Shown one piece after another: positions 36,909 through 45,025 of a stretch of DNA of 64,000 bases. The position numbers were made by a program, and so were the translations under genes. Position 1 is the stretch's first letter; every line of letters starts with the position of its first letter. The notes below the pieces were generated by a model, which was given only the letters and a program-made list of their open reading frames with translations, made no database searches and was not told the DNA's origin. Origin of the DNA: CAWBRT01 sp050015355 (lineage in GTDB: Bacteria > Acidobacteriota > Terriglobia > Terriglobales > Acidobacteriaceae); the NCBI GenBank assembly GCA_050015355.1, contig JBEKBO010000002.1, positions 1-64,000 on the forward strand. Direction: 5' to 3'.

Positions 36909-37991
36909 GTGGTGTTCCCAATGCCAGCCCTCCACAATTCTTATCTCTTCCATCTTGCCGAGCCGGAAGAAGAGCCGCTCCGTCTGGTTGGAATCGCCAA
37001 GCTTGCCGCCCAGGGTGAGTTCGTCCGTCCCGGCCACAACGTGCAATATTTCACGCTTGAGGCGCGCACTCTGCTGAACCGTTGCAACGCGCCGCGCATG
37101 CCGTTCAAGTGGACGATCAATCCCTACAGGGGCTGCGAATTCGCCTGCAAATACTGTTACGCGCGCTACACCCACGAGTTCATGGAGATGCGGGACGGGC
37201 TCGACTTCGAGCGCAAGATCTACATTAAGCAGCAGGCAGCGTGGCTGCTGCGCCGGGACCTGCGCAAGGTGAAGCGAGGCGAACCGATCGCTCTCGGCAC
37301 CGCAACCGATCCCTACCAACCCGCCGAGCGTCAGCATCGCATTACGCGGGACATCCTGGAGGAGCTGGCCCAGCACTGCGGATTCGAGATCGGCATCGTC
37401 ACCAAGTCGGACCTGATTCTGCGCGATCGCGACGTTCTGCAGCGCGTCGCGGAGCAGAACCGCCTCTATGTAAATGTAACGGTCACGACGCTCGATGCCC
37501 GGCTGGCCCGCCTCCTCGAACCGCGCGCCCCGAGGCCCGACCTGCGCATGAACGCCGTCGAGGAGCTGAACCGGGCAGGAATCGACGCAGGCGTGATTTG
37601 CGCGCCGGTGCTGCCGGGCATTACCGATTCGGAGGAATCGCTGGAAGCGCTGGTGGCGGCTACCAAAGAGGCGGGCGGAAAGAACATCTTCGCCAATCCG
37701 CTCTTCCTTAAGCCATGCTCAGCCGCGGTTTTTCTGCCCTTTTTGGAAAAGGAGTTCCCTGCCCTGGTCAAGCAATATCAGGAACGTTATGCCAGCCGCG
37801 CTTTCGTCTCAGAGGCTTACCACCGCAACATTTCGAAGCTCATGGCGAAGCTGCGGGAGAAGTATGCAATCAACTTCGAAAGAGAGCCGCGCACCGCCGC
37901 TCCGCAAGTGAACGGCGCACCCGCTACACAGTTGTCGCTGTTTCAGGCGCCAGCCCCGGCAACCGCTCGGGTTAATTGCAACGGTCAGTGA
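36909..37991 (+). CDS. SPL-like radical SAM protein (Rv2578c/PA0069 type)
   Basis: 360 residues from GTG 36909 (GTG 36912 and ATG 36921 also possible). The Fe-S motif is C76-x3-C80-x2-C83 in GCEFACKYCYARYTHEF. INPYRGCEF, ALGTATDPYQPAE and VTKSDLILRD are standard blocks of this subfamily, often labelled DNA repair photolyase by resemblance to spore photoproduct lyase. The true substrate is unknown. The C-terminal ~50 residues are Pro/Ala-rich. Its stop overlaps the 3' end of the convergent DUF4870 gene by 7 bases. Confidence 0.9.
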   Translation: MVFPMPALHNSYLFHLAEPEEEPLRLVGIAKLAAQGEFVRPGHNVQYFTLEARTLLNRCNAPRMPFKWTINPYRGCEFACKYCYARYTHEFMEMRDGLDFERKIYIKQQAAWLLRRDLRKVKRGEPIALGTATDPYQPAERQHRITRDILEELAQHCGFEIGIVTKSDLILRDRDVLQRVAEQNRLYVNVTVTTLDARLARLLEPRAPRPDLRMNAVEELNRAGIDAGVICAPVLPGITDSEESLEALVAATKEAGGKNIFANPLFLKPCSAAVFLPFLEKEFPALVKQYQERYASRAFVSEAYHRNISKLMAKLREKYAINFEREPRTAAPQVNGAPATQLSLFQAPAPATARVNCNGQ

Positions 37992-38488
37992 GGCAGTTCC
38001 ACGCCGGCAACCTTGGCCGCCAGATACTTGATGCCGGGATAGCCCGCCCACTCGCCGTTGTTCGCCCGCAAGCCGTAGACAATGCCGAGCACCAGGTTCA
38101 GCAGCCAGGTGAGCGCGCCACCGCCCCAGAAGATAACAAAAAAGAGAACTGGAAAGGCGAGGGCAGCCGGCCCCACCACAACTTTATGGCGGGCAATAGC
38201 GGTAAAGAATCCGGCGAAAAGAGCCAGCATGGTTGCGCCCCAGGCCATCATAACCAGCAACTGAAAAAACACCACCTGCAGCGCGTGATAGCGCACAAAC
38301 CTGGAATCCTTGCGCACCACGAAGATGATCAGCGGGGCGATGAGCCAGGAAACAATCTGCAGGACGTGAGCCAGCATGCCCAAGGTGCATTCATCGCGTG
38401 TAGGCTCCGGCAATGGCACGGGAGCTGGCGTTGCTTCAGCCGCATTCGGCGGCGTCAAGTCGGGCGGCAAACTGGGTGAGTCGCTCAT
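37985..38488 (-). CDS. DUF4870 membrane protein
   Basis: 167 residues. A Pro-rich N-terminal stretch (about 1-30) precedes three to four hydrophobic helices with the family sequence HVLQIVSWLIAPLIIFVV, DSRFVRYHALQVVFFQL and a C-terminal GEWAGYPGIKYLA-like end. DUF4870/Tic20-like proteins are small inner-membrane proteins of unknown role. No functional link to its neighbours is evident. Confidence 0.85.
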   Translation of the reverse strand: MSDSPSLPPDLTPPNAAEATPAPVPLPEPTRDECTLGMLAHVLQIVSWLIAPLIIFVVRKDSRFVRYHALQVVFFQLLVMMAWGATMLALFAGFFTAIARHKVVVGPAALAFPVLFFVIFWGGGALTWLLNLVLGIVYGLRANNGEWAGYPGIKYLAAKVAGVELPH

Positions 38489-38559
38489 ATCGAGAGTGCT
38501 TCAACAGCCGGATTGTACACCCCGCACGGCTCCGCACATCGAGGGCCCCGCATCCTATT

Positions 38560-38675
38560 TCGCAAGAAACAATCCCAGGTCAGCCCTAATTACCCCAGCG
38601 AGCGGGAACTACCCCACTCAAGCCAGCAGATGGCTTGAATGGGCCACCCGACGCGGCAGATGTGGGCCACCATCG
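38560..38675. repeat. hairpin repeat spacer
   Basis: CCCACTCAAGCCA (38613-38625) pairs with TGGCTTGAATGGG (38631-38643). The one mismatch is C-A on this strand but a G-U wobble on the other. A half copy with GCAGATGTGGGCCACC follows at 38654. Confidence 0.75.
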
Positions 38676-38681
38676 AGGCGG

Positions 38682-39383
38682 CTACGGTTCGCCGACCTCC
38701 TGTTCAAGCCGGTCCAGGCTGGGAATGAGCACCGTTCTTCCGTCCAGGCTCAGCAATCCCTCACTTTGGAAGCGGCTGAGATTGCGCGAGACAAGCTCGC
38801 GAACGGTTCCGATCTGCGCGGCGATATCCTGGTTCGTAGCGGTAAGAACGATTTCGGTTCCGCCCGGCGTCTTCCTGCCATCGGCGCGCGCCATCCGCAA
38901 CAGCAGCGCGGCCAGGCGATGCCGCACGGTGGTGAACGAGAGATCCTCGATGATGCCGACCAACTGCCGCAGCCTTGCGCCCACCTTCTGCAAAACCTTG
39001 AGCGACACTTCCGGGTGCCGCATGCAGAGGGCGTGAAAATCCTGCTTGCTGAGAAAGAGCAGGCTGCTCTTGGCGAGCGCCTGCGACGAAGCCGGATAGG
39101 CGCCGCCGTCGAACACCGGAAGCTCGGCAATTGACGCGCCCGCACCTTCGATCGAGAGCACTTGTTCGCGCCCACTGGAAGAATTTTTATAGATCCTCAC
39201 GCTCCCCGACTGGATGATAAACAGTCCGGCGCAAGGCTGGCCCTCTTGAAAGATCATCTCTCCGGCGTCGAAGTTACGCTCGACGAGTCGCGAAGCCAGT
39301 AGACTGAACTGCGTATCCGTAAGCCCCGCAAACAGCGGAGTGGCTCTCAGCGCTTTTTCGAAATCGCGCCTGCTTGGCGGCAT
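38682..39383 (-). CDS. Crp/Fnr-family transcription regulator
   Basis: 233 residues. The cyclic-nucleotide-binding fold (FDAGEMIFQEGQPCAGLFII, GSVRIYKNSSSGREQVLS) is followed by a long dimer helix and a winged HTH (TNQDIAAQIGTVRELVSRNL, split here from FQSEGLL). The N-terminus has no Cys cluster, so this is a Crp-like and not an Fe-S Fnr-like member. A GTGA-N6-TCAC palindrome lies 169 bases upstream of its start, between it and the divergent ferredoxin gene. The effector is unknown. Confidence 0.92.
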   Translation of the reverse strand: MPPSRRDFEKALRATPLFAGLTDTQFSLLASRLVERNFDAGEMIFQEGQPCAGLFIIQSGSVRIYKNSSSGREQVLSIEGAGASIAELPVFDGGAYPASSQALAKSSLLFLSKQDFHALCMRHPEVSLKVLQKVGARLRQLVGIIEDLSFTTVRHRLAALLLRMARADGRKTPGGTEIVLTATNQDIAAQIGTVRELVSRNLSRFQSEGLLSLDGRTVLIPSLDRLEQEVGEP

Positions 39384-39430
39384 GGAATGATTCTAAAGCA
39401 ATTCCACAGGCAGTATGCCCGAGGTATCAT

Positions 39431-39487
39431 CGCCGGGCTCGGAAGCCCGGCTTTTTCGCGGGAAATACCTTCCGCTAATTCGGCCTA
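39431..39487. repeat. CGCCGGGC repeat, copy 1
   Basis: CGCCGGGCTCGGAAGCCCGG hairpin, then CTTTTTCGCGGGAAATACC and a TTCCGCTAATTCGGCCTA tail. Related copies are 39694-39749 and 52234-52289. All three lie beside Crp/Fnr or electron-transfer genes. Confidence 0.8.
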
Positions 39488-39551
39488 GCCCAGTTTTTCG
39501 AAAGCTATATCCGGGGCCGAATACTCGGCTGGGGCCTGATACATCTGGTCG

Positions 39552-39565
39552 GTGACTGACGTCAC
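39552..39565. promoter_or_regulatory. candidate Crp/Fnr operator GTGA-N6-TCAC
   Basis: GTGACTGACGTCAC is a perfect palindrome with Crp/Fnr geometry. It lies between the divergent crp-like gene and the ferredoxin gene, 244 bases before the latter. A second, off-spaced palindrome (GTGAT-N5-ATCAC, 39573-39587) is adjacent. Confidence 0.5.
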
Positions 39566-39693
39566 ATCTGTGAGTGATCCACGATCACGCGGAGGCGGCT
39601 TTCAGCTTGTACTTTGGTACGGTATTTGCGACAATTTTCTTAGATTCCCACCTTATAGAGCGGTTTCGAGGTTGATGTACCCTGTGCTTGCAC

Positions 39694-39749
39694 CGCCGGG
39701 CTTGAGGCCCGGCTTCTTCGCGGGGTGTACCTTCCGCGAATCCGGCCTA
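39694..39749. repeat. CGCCGGGC repeat, copy 2
   Basis: CGCCGGGCTTGAGGCCCGG hairpin, then CTTCTTCGCGGGGTGTACC and TTCCGCGAATCCGGCCTA. It lies just upstream of the ferredoxin gene and may separate it from the palindrome at 39552. Confidence 0.8.
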
Positions 39750-39808
39750 AATTATCGTGGATACCAAAGTGCCACGGAGCAAGTTGGTGGCAGTGTGTGA
39801 GGCTGATT

Positions 39809-40657
39809 GTGATCATAGACCAGGTAAAGTGCGTGGCCTGCGGCAACTGCACTTATGTTTGTCCAATGGGCGCGATCTACGTCGACCCGGTGATCAACCG
39901 GGCGACCGTCGAGCGTGACGAATGTGTGGAATGCTATAGCTGCTACAACGGCATGAGCAAGGAGCACCTCAACCCCACGGTAGTGAGGCTGCTGCGCCGC
40001 TTGTTCAAGATGGCGCGGCTGCGCTTCGATCCCGAACCGGATGTTTGCCCAACCTCTGCCCTCACGCCCGACGAGTTGACATGGCCGCGCGTGATACGGC
40101 GCGCGTTCTCCGACCCGCTGGTGCCGCACGAGTCCACCGGCGTGCGCGGCCGCGGCACCGAAGAAGTCAAGACCAACGACTTGACCGGACGGGTGAAACG
40201 CGGTGAGGTCAACTTCACTATCGAGCTTGGCCGCCCTGGTGTCGGCGTTCGCATGTACGACATCCAGAAGATGACGATGGCGCTGGCCAAGATTGGCGTG
40301 GCTTTCGAGAAGAACAATCCCATCACCACGCTCATGCCCGACCCCGGCACCGGCGCTCTTCAGCCGGAGGTTCTCAACGAGAAGATCCTTTCGGCAATCA
40401 TTGAGGTTCTGGTTAAGATCGACCGTCTTGAAGAGATTCTCGGGGTGGTTCGCGAGGTCGAGAAGCAGGTGAAGACCGTGGTCGCGATCGCTACAGGGGT
40501 GCGCTGCGACGAAAACGGCGAAGAGAATGACGTAGCGCCCATCGTGCAGCGGTTGGGCTTCAAACTGGTCCGCGCCAAGACAAACTTCGGCCTCGGCCGC
40601 ATCACCAACCCCGAAGCAATAAAGGCAGGAGCAGGAGCAGGAGCAGGCCATGACTAA
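39809..40657 (+). CDS. two-cluster 4Fe-4S ferredoxin-domain protein with C-terminal extension
   Basis: 282 residues from GTG 39809, placed 6 bases after GAGG. The frame reaches back to 39725 through repeat sequence. The first cluster motif is C8-x2-C11-x2-C14-x3-C18-P. A second, unusual set is C39-x2-C42-x2-C45 with C80-P far downstream. The rest (about 90-270) has no fold I recognise and ends in a short Ala/Gly stretch. It overlaps the next gene by 8 bases, so the two products are probably made together and interact. Function is unknown, but electron transfer is implied by the clusters. Confidence 0.75.
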   Translation: MIIDQVKCVACGNCTYVCPMGAIYVDPVINRATVERDECVECYSCYNGMSKEHLNPTVVRLLRRLFKMARLRFDPEPDVCPTSALTPDELTWPRVIRRAFSDPLVPHESTGVRGRGTEEVKTNDLTGRVKRGEVNFTIELGRPGVGVRMYDIQKMTMALAKIGVAFEKNNPITTLMPDPGTGALQPEVLNEKILSAIIEVLVKIDRLEEILGVVREVEKQVKTVVAIATGVRCDENGEENDVAPIVQRLGFKLVRAKTNFGLGRITNPEAIKAGAGAGAGHD

Positions 40658-41324
40658 TACACTTCATCGCTTTGGCACTACTGAAAGTTTCCGCGACGAT
40701 ATCGTCATCTTCGCCCGTACCAGCAGAGGCAAGAACGACAAGGACTGCGTGCCGAAACTGAAGCGCTTCCTGGAGATGGCGCTCAAGTACAATCCCGTGA
40801 ACCTGGGCGATTCCGCTCATGGCGGCGCGCTGCGGCCAAAGGAACTCACGCCCAGCGCGCACTGGAGCCGTAACCTGGAACTGGATTTCCGCACCGTGAT
40901 CGACGGAATCGATACGCCGACCAATGCCGTGGTGGTTCTCAACAACCTCGAAGCAGCCGAGAAGTTTCTCAAGGAGGTCAAGGAAGCCGACCTTGGGCTG
41001 TGCGTAAACATGTCGACCTCGTTGGAGAATGCAATGGCATGCTCCTGCGCCGCCGGTCAACCGCGGCACAGTCTCTCCTACTCGCTTGGCTTCGAGGGCG
41101 AGACCGAAAAGCTGCCGAATACGCAGGTGTTGATGCTGACGACGATGTGCGGTCACAGTATGGTCAGCGTCAATCTGGCCCACAAGATGATCGATTGGGT
41201 GAAGGAAGGCCGCCGCACGCCCGAACAGGCGGCGAAGTATCTGACGCATTTCTGCTCTTGTGGCGTTTACAATCCGAGCCGGGCGCAGCGCATCCTGGAA
41301 GACGCCAAGAAACATACGGAGTGA
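40650..41324 (+). CDS. uncharacterised Cys-rich partner of the ferredoxin
   Basis: 224 residues, no recognised family. Cysteines occur at 33, 118, 131, 133, 167, 202 and 204, with two C-x-C pairs (ACSCAAG and FCSCGVYNP) and MCGHSM between. The spacing suggests metal or cluster binding. There is no signal peptide or membrane segment. The start ATG lies inside the end of the ferredoxin frame (8-base overlap). A hairpin repeat follows its stop. It could be the catalytic subunit of a small oxidoreductase served by the ferredoxin. That is inference. Confidence 0.65.
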   Translation: MTNTLHRFGTTESFRDDIVIFARTSRGKNDKDCVPKLKRFLEMALKYNPVNLGDSAHGGALRPKELTPSAHWSRNLELDFRTVIDGIDTPTNAVVVLNNLEAAEKFLKEVKEADLGLCVNMSTSLENAMACSCAAGQPRHSLSYSLGFEGETEKLPNTQVLMLTTMCGHSMVSVNLAHKMIDWVKEGRRTPEQAAKYLTHFCSCGVYNPSRAQRILEDAKKHTE

Positions 41325-41349
41325 AGTGCGGGCCACCGCCCAAAAAACT

Positions 41350-41393
41350 ACCCCACTCAAGCAAAGAAAGCTTGAGTGGGCCACCCAGCCGGC
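41350..41393. repeat. hairpin repeat after the ferredoxin pair
   Basis: CCCACTCAAGC (41352-41362) pairs perfectly with GCTTGAGTGGG (41370-41380) across 7 bases. Orientation (GGGCCACC on the right) is the reverse of the copies at 11018 and 34734. Confidence 0.85.
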
Positions 41394-41419
41394 TAAAACG
41401 CTAGTGTTACATTAAAAAT

Positions 41420-41971
41420 GTGGAACGTGAACGCCCGTCTCTTCTGAAGCTTTTCTTGTCGTATCTGCGAGTGACGAATCTGACCTTCGGCGGCGGCACC
41501 ATCACCATGGCCGCTCTGCACACGGAACTGGTGTCGCTGCGCAAGTGGCTGACCCAGGAACAGTACGCCACCGTTTATGCGCTGGCGCGCATTACGCCGG
41601 GCACGAACATGCTTGCCTTCTGCGCCGGAACCGCCTGGGAACTGCTCGGTTGGCCCGGAGCCATCGCCAGCGTAGCGGCGGCCAGCGTCCCGACCGGCAT
41701 CATCGTAATGCTGATCACCGGCAGCTATGACGTGGTGCGATCGAATTCCAACGCCATGGCCGCTGTCGCCGGCACCCTGGCGGCCGCGGTTGGAATCATG
41801 GGAATGGCTTCCTGGCAACTACTTCAGCCTTACCTCGACCGCAAACGTTGGATTCACGTTGTGGTGCTTGCCGGGGGCTCGGTATTGCTCTCTCTCAAAC
41901 TCGATTTGGCGCCGATCGCGATTCTCGGCCTGGCGGCCGCGGTCGGTTCCGTCTGGCGGGTTCCGGAATGA
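41420..41971 (+). CDS. chromate transporter family half-protein, first
   Basis: 183 residues from GTG 41420. FLSYLRVTNLTFGGGTITMAA (shortened here) and ITPGTNMLAFCAGTAW are the first-half CHR domain motifs. About five membrane helices follow. Short CHR proteins work as pairs of homologous halves encoded by adjacent genes. The second half follows with a 4-base overlap. Chromate or sulfate-like anion export is the known family role, but the natural substrate here is not shown. Confidence 0.88.
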   Translation: MERERPSLLKLFLSYLRVTNLTFGGGTITMAALHTELVSLRKWLTQEQYATVYALARITPGTNMLAFCAGTAWELLGWPGAIASVAAASVPTGIIVMLITGSYDVVRSNSNAMAAVAGTLAAAVGIMGMASWQLLQPYLDRKRWIHVVVLAGGSVLLSLKLDLAPIAILGLAAAVGSVWRVPE

Positions 41972-42483
41972 ATCTCCTGCTGCTTTACCTGCTGCTTGCC
42001 AAGGCAACGCTGACGTCTTTCAGCGGAGTGACCTCGATTCCGGTGATCCGGCACGACCTGATCGAGCAACGTCACGTGCTGACGGACCGGCAACTGAACG
42101 CGTCCGTGGCTGCCGGGCAAACTGCTCCGGGACCAAATGGCCTGTTCGTTGTGAGCGTTGGATACTTCGTCGGCGGTGTTGCCGGGGGCTTCGTCGGATT
42201 GCTGGCGGTAATCACGCCGGCATTCCTGATCATCCCATTGCTGCAATACCTGGGCCGCAGGGCCGACAAGCCGGCGGTGAGGAGTGCGATCCGCGCCGTA
42301 ACTTTTTCGGCGGCAGGCTTGCTGGTTAGCGCCATCGTTCCACTCGCCCGGGACTCCTTGACAGGAATCGTTCCGATTCTGATCGCGATTGGAAGCTTTC
42401 TCTTCCTGGTGCTCACCAAGCGTACGACTCTCTGGGTCATCCTCGGCGCGGCAGTCGTAGGATTGGCTGCCAGATTGAGTTGA
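41968..42483 (+). CDS. chromate transporter family half-protein, second
   Basis: 171 residues from ATG 41968 (ATGA overlap with the first half). LLAKATLTSFSGVTSIP and GQTAPGPNGLFVVSVGYF are the second-copy CHR motifs. About five membrane helices are present. The two halves would form one transporter with inverted topology. Confidence 0.88.
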   Translation: MNLLLLYLLLAKATLTSFSGVTSIPVIRHDLIEQRHVLTDRQLNASVAAGQTAPGPNGLFVVSVGYFVGGVAGGFVGLLAVITPAFLIIPLLQYLGRRADKPAVRSAIRAVTFSAAGLLVSAIVPLARDSLTGIVPILIAIGSFLFLVLTKRTTLWVILGAAVVGLAARLS

Positions 42484-42548
42484 CGTGAAACGCCATCGTG
42501 GAGGACCGAAGTTCGGCCGGTTCCCCAGTAGGTAAATCCCTACATGTC

Positions 42549-42625
42549 AGACTGTCATGGCGAGCGAAGTCGAGCCATCTTTTGTTTCTGCTGCCGAAAA
42601 CAAAGGGTGGCTCCACTCCGCGCCC
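42549..42625. repeat. TCATGGCGAGCGAAGTCGAGCCA element
   Basis: A copy with a single TCTTTTGTTTCT unit, then CTGCCGAAAACAAAGGGTGGCTC, which pairs back with it. It is the unexpanded form of the element that carries ten 12-mers at 24993. The rest of the 42484-42776 spacer has nothing recognisable. Confidence 0.75.
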
Positions 42626-42776
42626 GAATAGATTCTTGCTAGTCGAATGTAATGTCGGGTAATCAGCTTGGCCTGCTCCGGCAACAGGCGCTCGGCGCTC
42701 CGGTCGCCATGACATCCTCTTGGGATTTTGAATACACCAACAAAGGCACCGCTTTAGCGCGCGGGGCTACAGTAGC

Positions 42777-43154
42777 TCACTTGCTGTTCATATCTTCGAT
42801 GGCGTTCAGGATGCGTTGCATCTGCTCGATATGGCCGCTGGCGGTTTCGTCGTGGATGAACTCGACTCCATAGGTATAGCCGTTCCGATCGCGAACGACA
42901 CACTGGACTGTCATTGACTCTCCACAGTGGGGCGGGGTGAATGTGACCCTGACTTGCTCATTGACCGCCAGTTCGATGCCGGCATAAACGGTCATCCCGC
43001 CGTGGTTCAGCTCCGATCCACGGCCTGGAACGATGACCACTTTCTTTGGCTTCTGCGCGATGAGGCAGGTGAGCATGTGCGCTCGATAGCGCGCCCAGCG
43101 GCGCAATGCCGGATAGCCATCCTCCGGCGGAACGATTTTGACATCCCGGTACAT
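42777..43154 (-). CDS. PilZ-like domain protein
   Basis: 125 residues from the Met at 43154. The frame runs to 43265, but the extra N-terminal residues look non-coding. RRWARYRAH and GRGSELNHGGM resemble the R-x3-R and (D/N)-x-S-x2-G motifs of PilZ c-di-GMP receptors, and the following strands (VRVTFTPP, VVRDRNGYTYGVEFIH) fit the barrel. The motifs are not perfect, so c-di-GMP binding is likely but not certain. It stands alone, with a repeat spacer upstream. Confidence 0.7.
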   Translation of the reverse strand: MYRDVKIVPPEDGYPALRRWARYRAHMLTCLIAQKPKKVVIVPGRGSELNHGGMTVYAGIELAVNEQVRVTFTPPHCGESMTVQCVVRDRNGYTYGVEFIHDETASGHIEQMQRILNAIEDMNSK

Positions 43155-43283
43155 TGCTTCGCGGAAGAGTACCGGGCCGCACACATATTTAGGAGATAAC
43201 CTAAGTAGTACGTCCGAAGTAAGATGGCCGGCCGACAATCCTTGCGGAAAGCAGTGGTGGGTCAATTTCGGGGCGGGAAGAAA

Positions 43284-43384
43284 CTACCCCACGTTAGCCA
43301 AAAACGGGCGAACATGGGGCACCATTGCAGGTGGTGGGTGAGTTGCGGACGAGCGAGAACCCAGGCGAACATGAGGCACCATCG
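43284..43384. repeat. hairpin repeat and a partial copy
   Basis: CCCCACGTT (43287-43295) with AACATGGGG (43311-43319). The single mismatch is C-A on this strand and G-U on the other. A partial GCGAACATGAGGCACC follows at 43362. Confidence 0.75.
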
Positions 43385-43404
43385 AACCCTGGTCGGAAAC
43401 TAAC

Positions 43405-44964
43405 CTACTCCCACTCGATGGTCCCCGGCGGCTTCGAGGTCACGTCGTAGACGACGCGGTTGATGCCCCGGATTTCGTTCACGATGCGGCTGGAGATCGT
43501 CTTCAGCACCTCGTGAGGGAGCGGAACCCAGTCGGCGGTCATGCCATCTTCGGAATTTACGGCGCGGATGGCGCAGGTATAAGCGTAGGTGCGCTGGTCG
43601 CCCATCACGCCGACAGACATCACCGGGAGCAGGACGGCAAATGACTGCCAGATCTGCGTGTACAGGCCCGCCCGCTTAATCTCGGCTACCACGATCTCAT
43701 CGGCATCCTGCAACAGCGAAATACGCTCGGGGGTGACTTCGCCCAGGATGCGGACCGCCAATCCAGGGCCGGGGAATGGCTGCCGTTGCACCATTTCCTC
43801 GGGCATGCCGAGGTCGCGGCCGATGCGGCGCACCTCATCCTTGAAGAGATCCTTCAAGGGTTCGATGAGCTTGAGGTTCATCTTTTCGGGAAGTCCGCCC
43901 ACGTTGTGATGGCTCTTGATGGTTTGCGACGGGCCACGCACGGAACGCGACTCAATCACATCCGGGTAGAGCGTTCCCTGCACCAACCACTCAACTTGAC
44001 CCGAAACCTGCTTGAGGCGGAGCGCTTCGCGCTCGAACACCTCGATAAACTCGTTGCCAATAATCTTGCGCTTGCGCTCGGGGTCCGAAACACCGGCAAG
44101 CTTCGATAAAAAGCGCTCGCTCGCGTCCACGGCATCCACGTTAAGTCCGAGATTGCTGCGCAGATTCTGCTGTACCTTCTCGAACTCGTGCTTGCGAAGC
44201 ACCCCATTGTTGACGAAAATGCAGGTCAGGCGTTCGCCCAGCGCACGGGAAACCAGCGTTGCCGCCACGGATGAGTCGACGCCGCCGGAAATCGCGCAGA
44301 TGGCCCGTCCCGACGGGCCGACGGTCTGCCGGACATTTTCGACCGTCGATTCGATAAAACGTTGCGCCGTCCAGTTCGGCTTGGCTCCGCAGATTCGGAA
44401 AACAAAATTGCGCAAGATGTCCGTGCCGTGGCTGGTGTGGTGAACCTCGGGGTGAAATTGCACGGCGAAGATACGCGTGGCACGGTTTTCGATGGCGGCC
44501 ACCGCAGTGGCTGATCTGGCGACAAGTTCGAAACCCGCCGGCAACTCCAGCGCTTCGTCTCCATGCGACATCCATACGCTCATCTGCGACGGTAGATTCT
44601 CAAACAAGGGAGACTTGCCCAGGAGGCTTACCTCCGCGTGGCCGTATTCCCGCTTTACCCCCGCACTCACTTTGCCGCCGAGTTTGTGAGCAATGAATTG
44701 CAGCCCATAGCAAATGCCCAGCACGGGCACTCCCAGGGCAAGCACGCGGCCGTCGGCTGGCGGCGCGTCAGCGTCGTAAACCGAGCATGGCCCGCCGGAG
44801 AGAATGATGCCCACCGGGTTGTAATTCTGGATTTCCTGCAGTGGAGCGGTACACGGCAGAACGGCAGAGAAAACGTTCTGCTCGCGGACACGGCGCGCAA
44901 TCAGCTGCGTATATTGCGAGCCGAAATCAAGGATAACGATGGATTCAATCGCGGGATGTTCCAC
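43405..44964 (-). CDS. guaA: GMP synthase (glutamine-hydrolysing)
   Basis: 519 residues. It converts XMP, ATP and glutamine to GMP. The N-terminal class I glutamine amidotransferase has the Cys nucleophile at C85 in GICYGLQ and [10 protein letters not shown] with the catalytic His. The ATP pyrophosphatase P-loop is SGGVDSSVA near 225. The C-terminal dimerisation domain ends in the usual KPPGTIEWE. It is full-length and probably a single-gene unit downstream of the cytochrome block. Confidence 0.98.
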   Translation of the reverse strand: MEHPAIESIVILDFGSQYTQLIARRVREQNVFSAVLPCTAPLQEIQNYNPVGIILSGGPCSVYDADAPPADGRVLALGVPVLGICYGLQFIAHKLGGKVSAGVKREYGHAEVSLLGKSPLFENLPSQMSVWMSHGDEALELPAGFELVARSATAVAAIENRATRIFAVQFHPEVHHTSHGTDILRNFVFRICGAKPNWTAQRFIESTVENVRQTVGPSGRAICAISGGVDSSVAATLVSRALGERLTCIFVNNGVLRKHEFEKVQQNLRSNLGLNVDAVDASERFLSKLAGVSDPERKRKIIGNEFIEVFEREALRLKQVSGQVEWLVQGTLYPDVIESRSVRGPSQTIKSHHNVGGLPEKMNLKLIEPLKDLFKDEVRRIGRDLGMPEEMVQRQPFPGPGLAVRILGEVTPERISLLQDADEIVVAEIKRAGLYTQIWQSFAVLLPVMSVGVMGDQRTYAYTCAIRAVNSEDGMTADWVPLPHEVLKTISSRIVNEIRGINRVVYDVTSKPPGTIEWE

Positions 44965-45025
44965 TGTCTAATTTCGCAGAATCACCCCTCCACTGTAAAG
45001 CGAAACGGAAAACCCCCGCCAGAAG

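Noticed and set aside
39573..39587. GTGAT-CCACG-ATCAC as a Crp/Fnr site
   Set aside because: Spacer is five, one more than the consensus; the adjacent GTGAC-TGAC-GTCAC fits better.
43155..43265. N-terminal extension of the PilZ-like gene
   Set aside because: Residues lack conservation-like features and the extension has no ribosome site.
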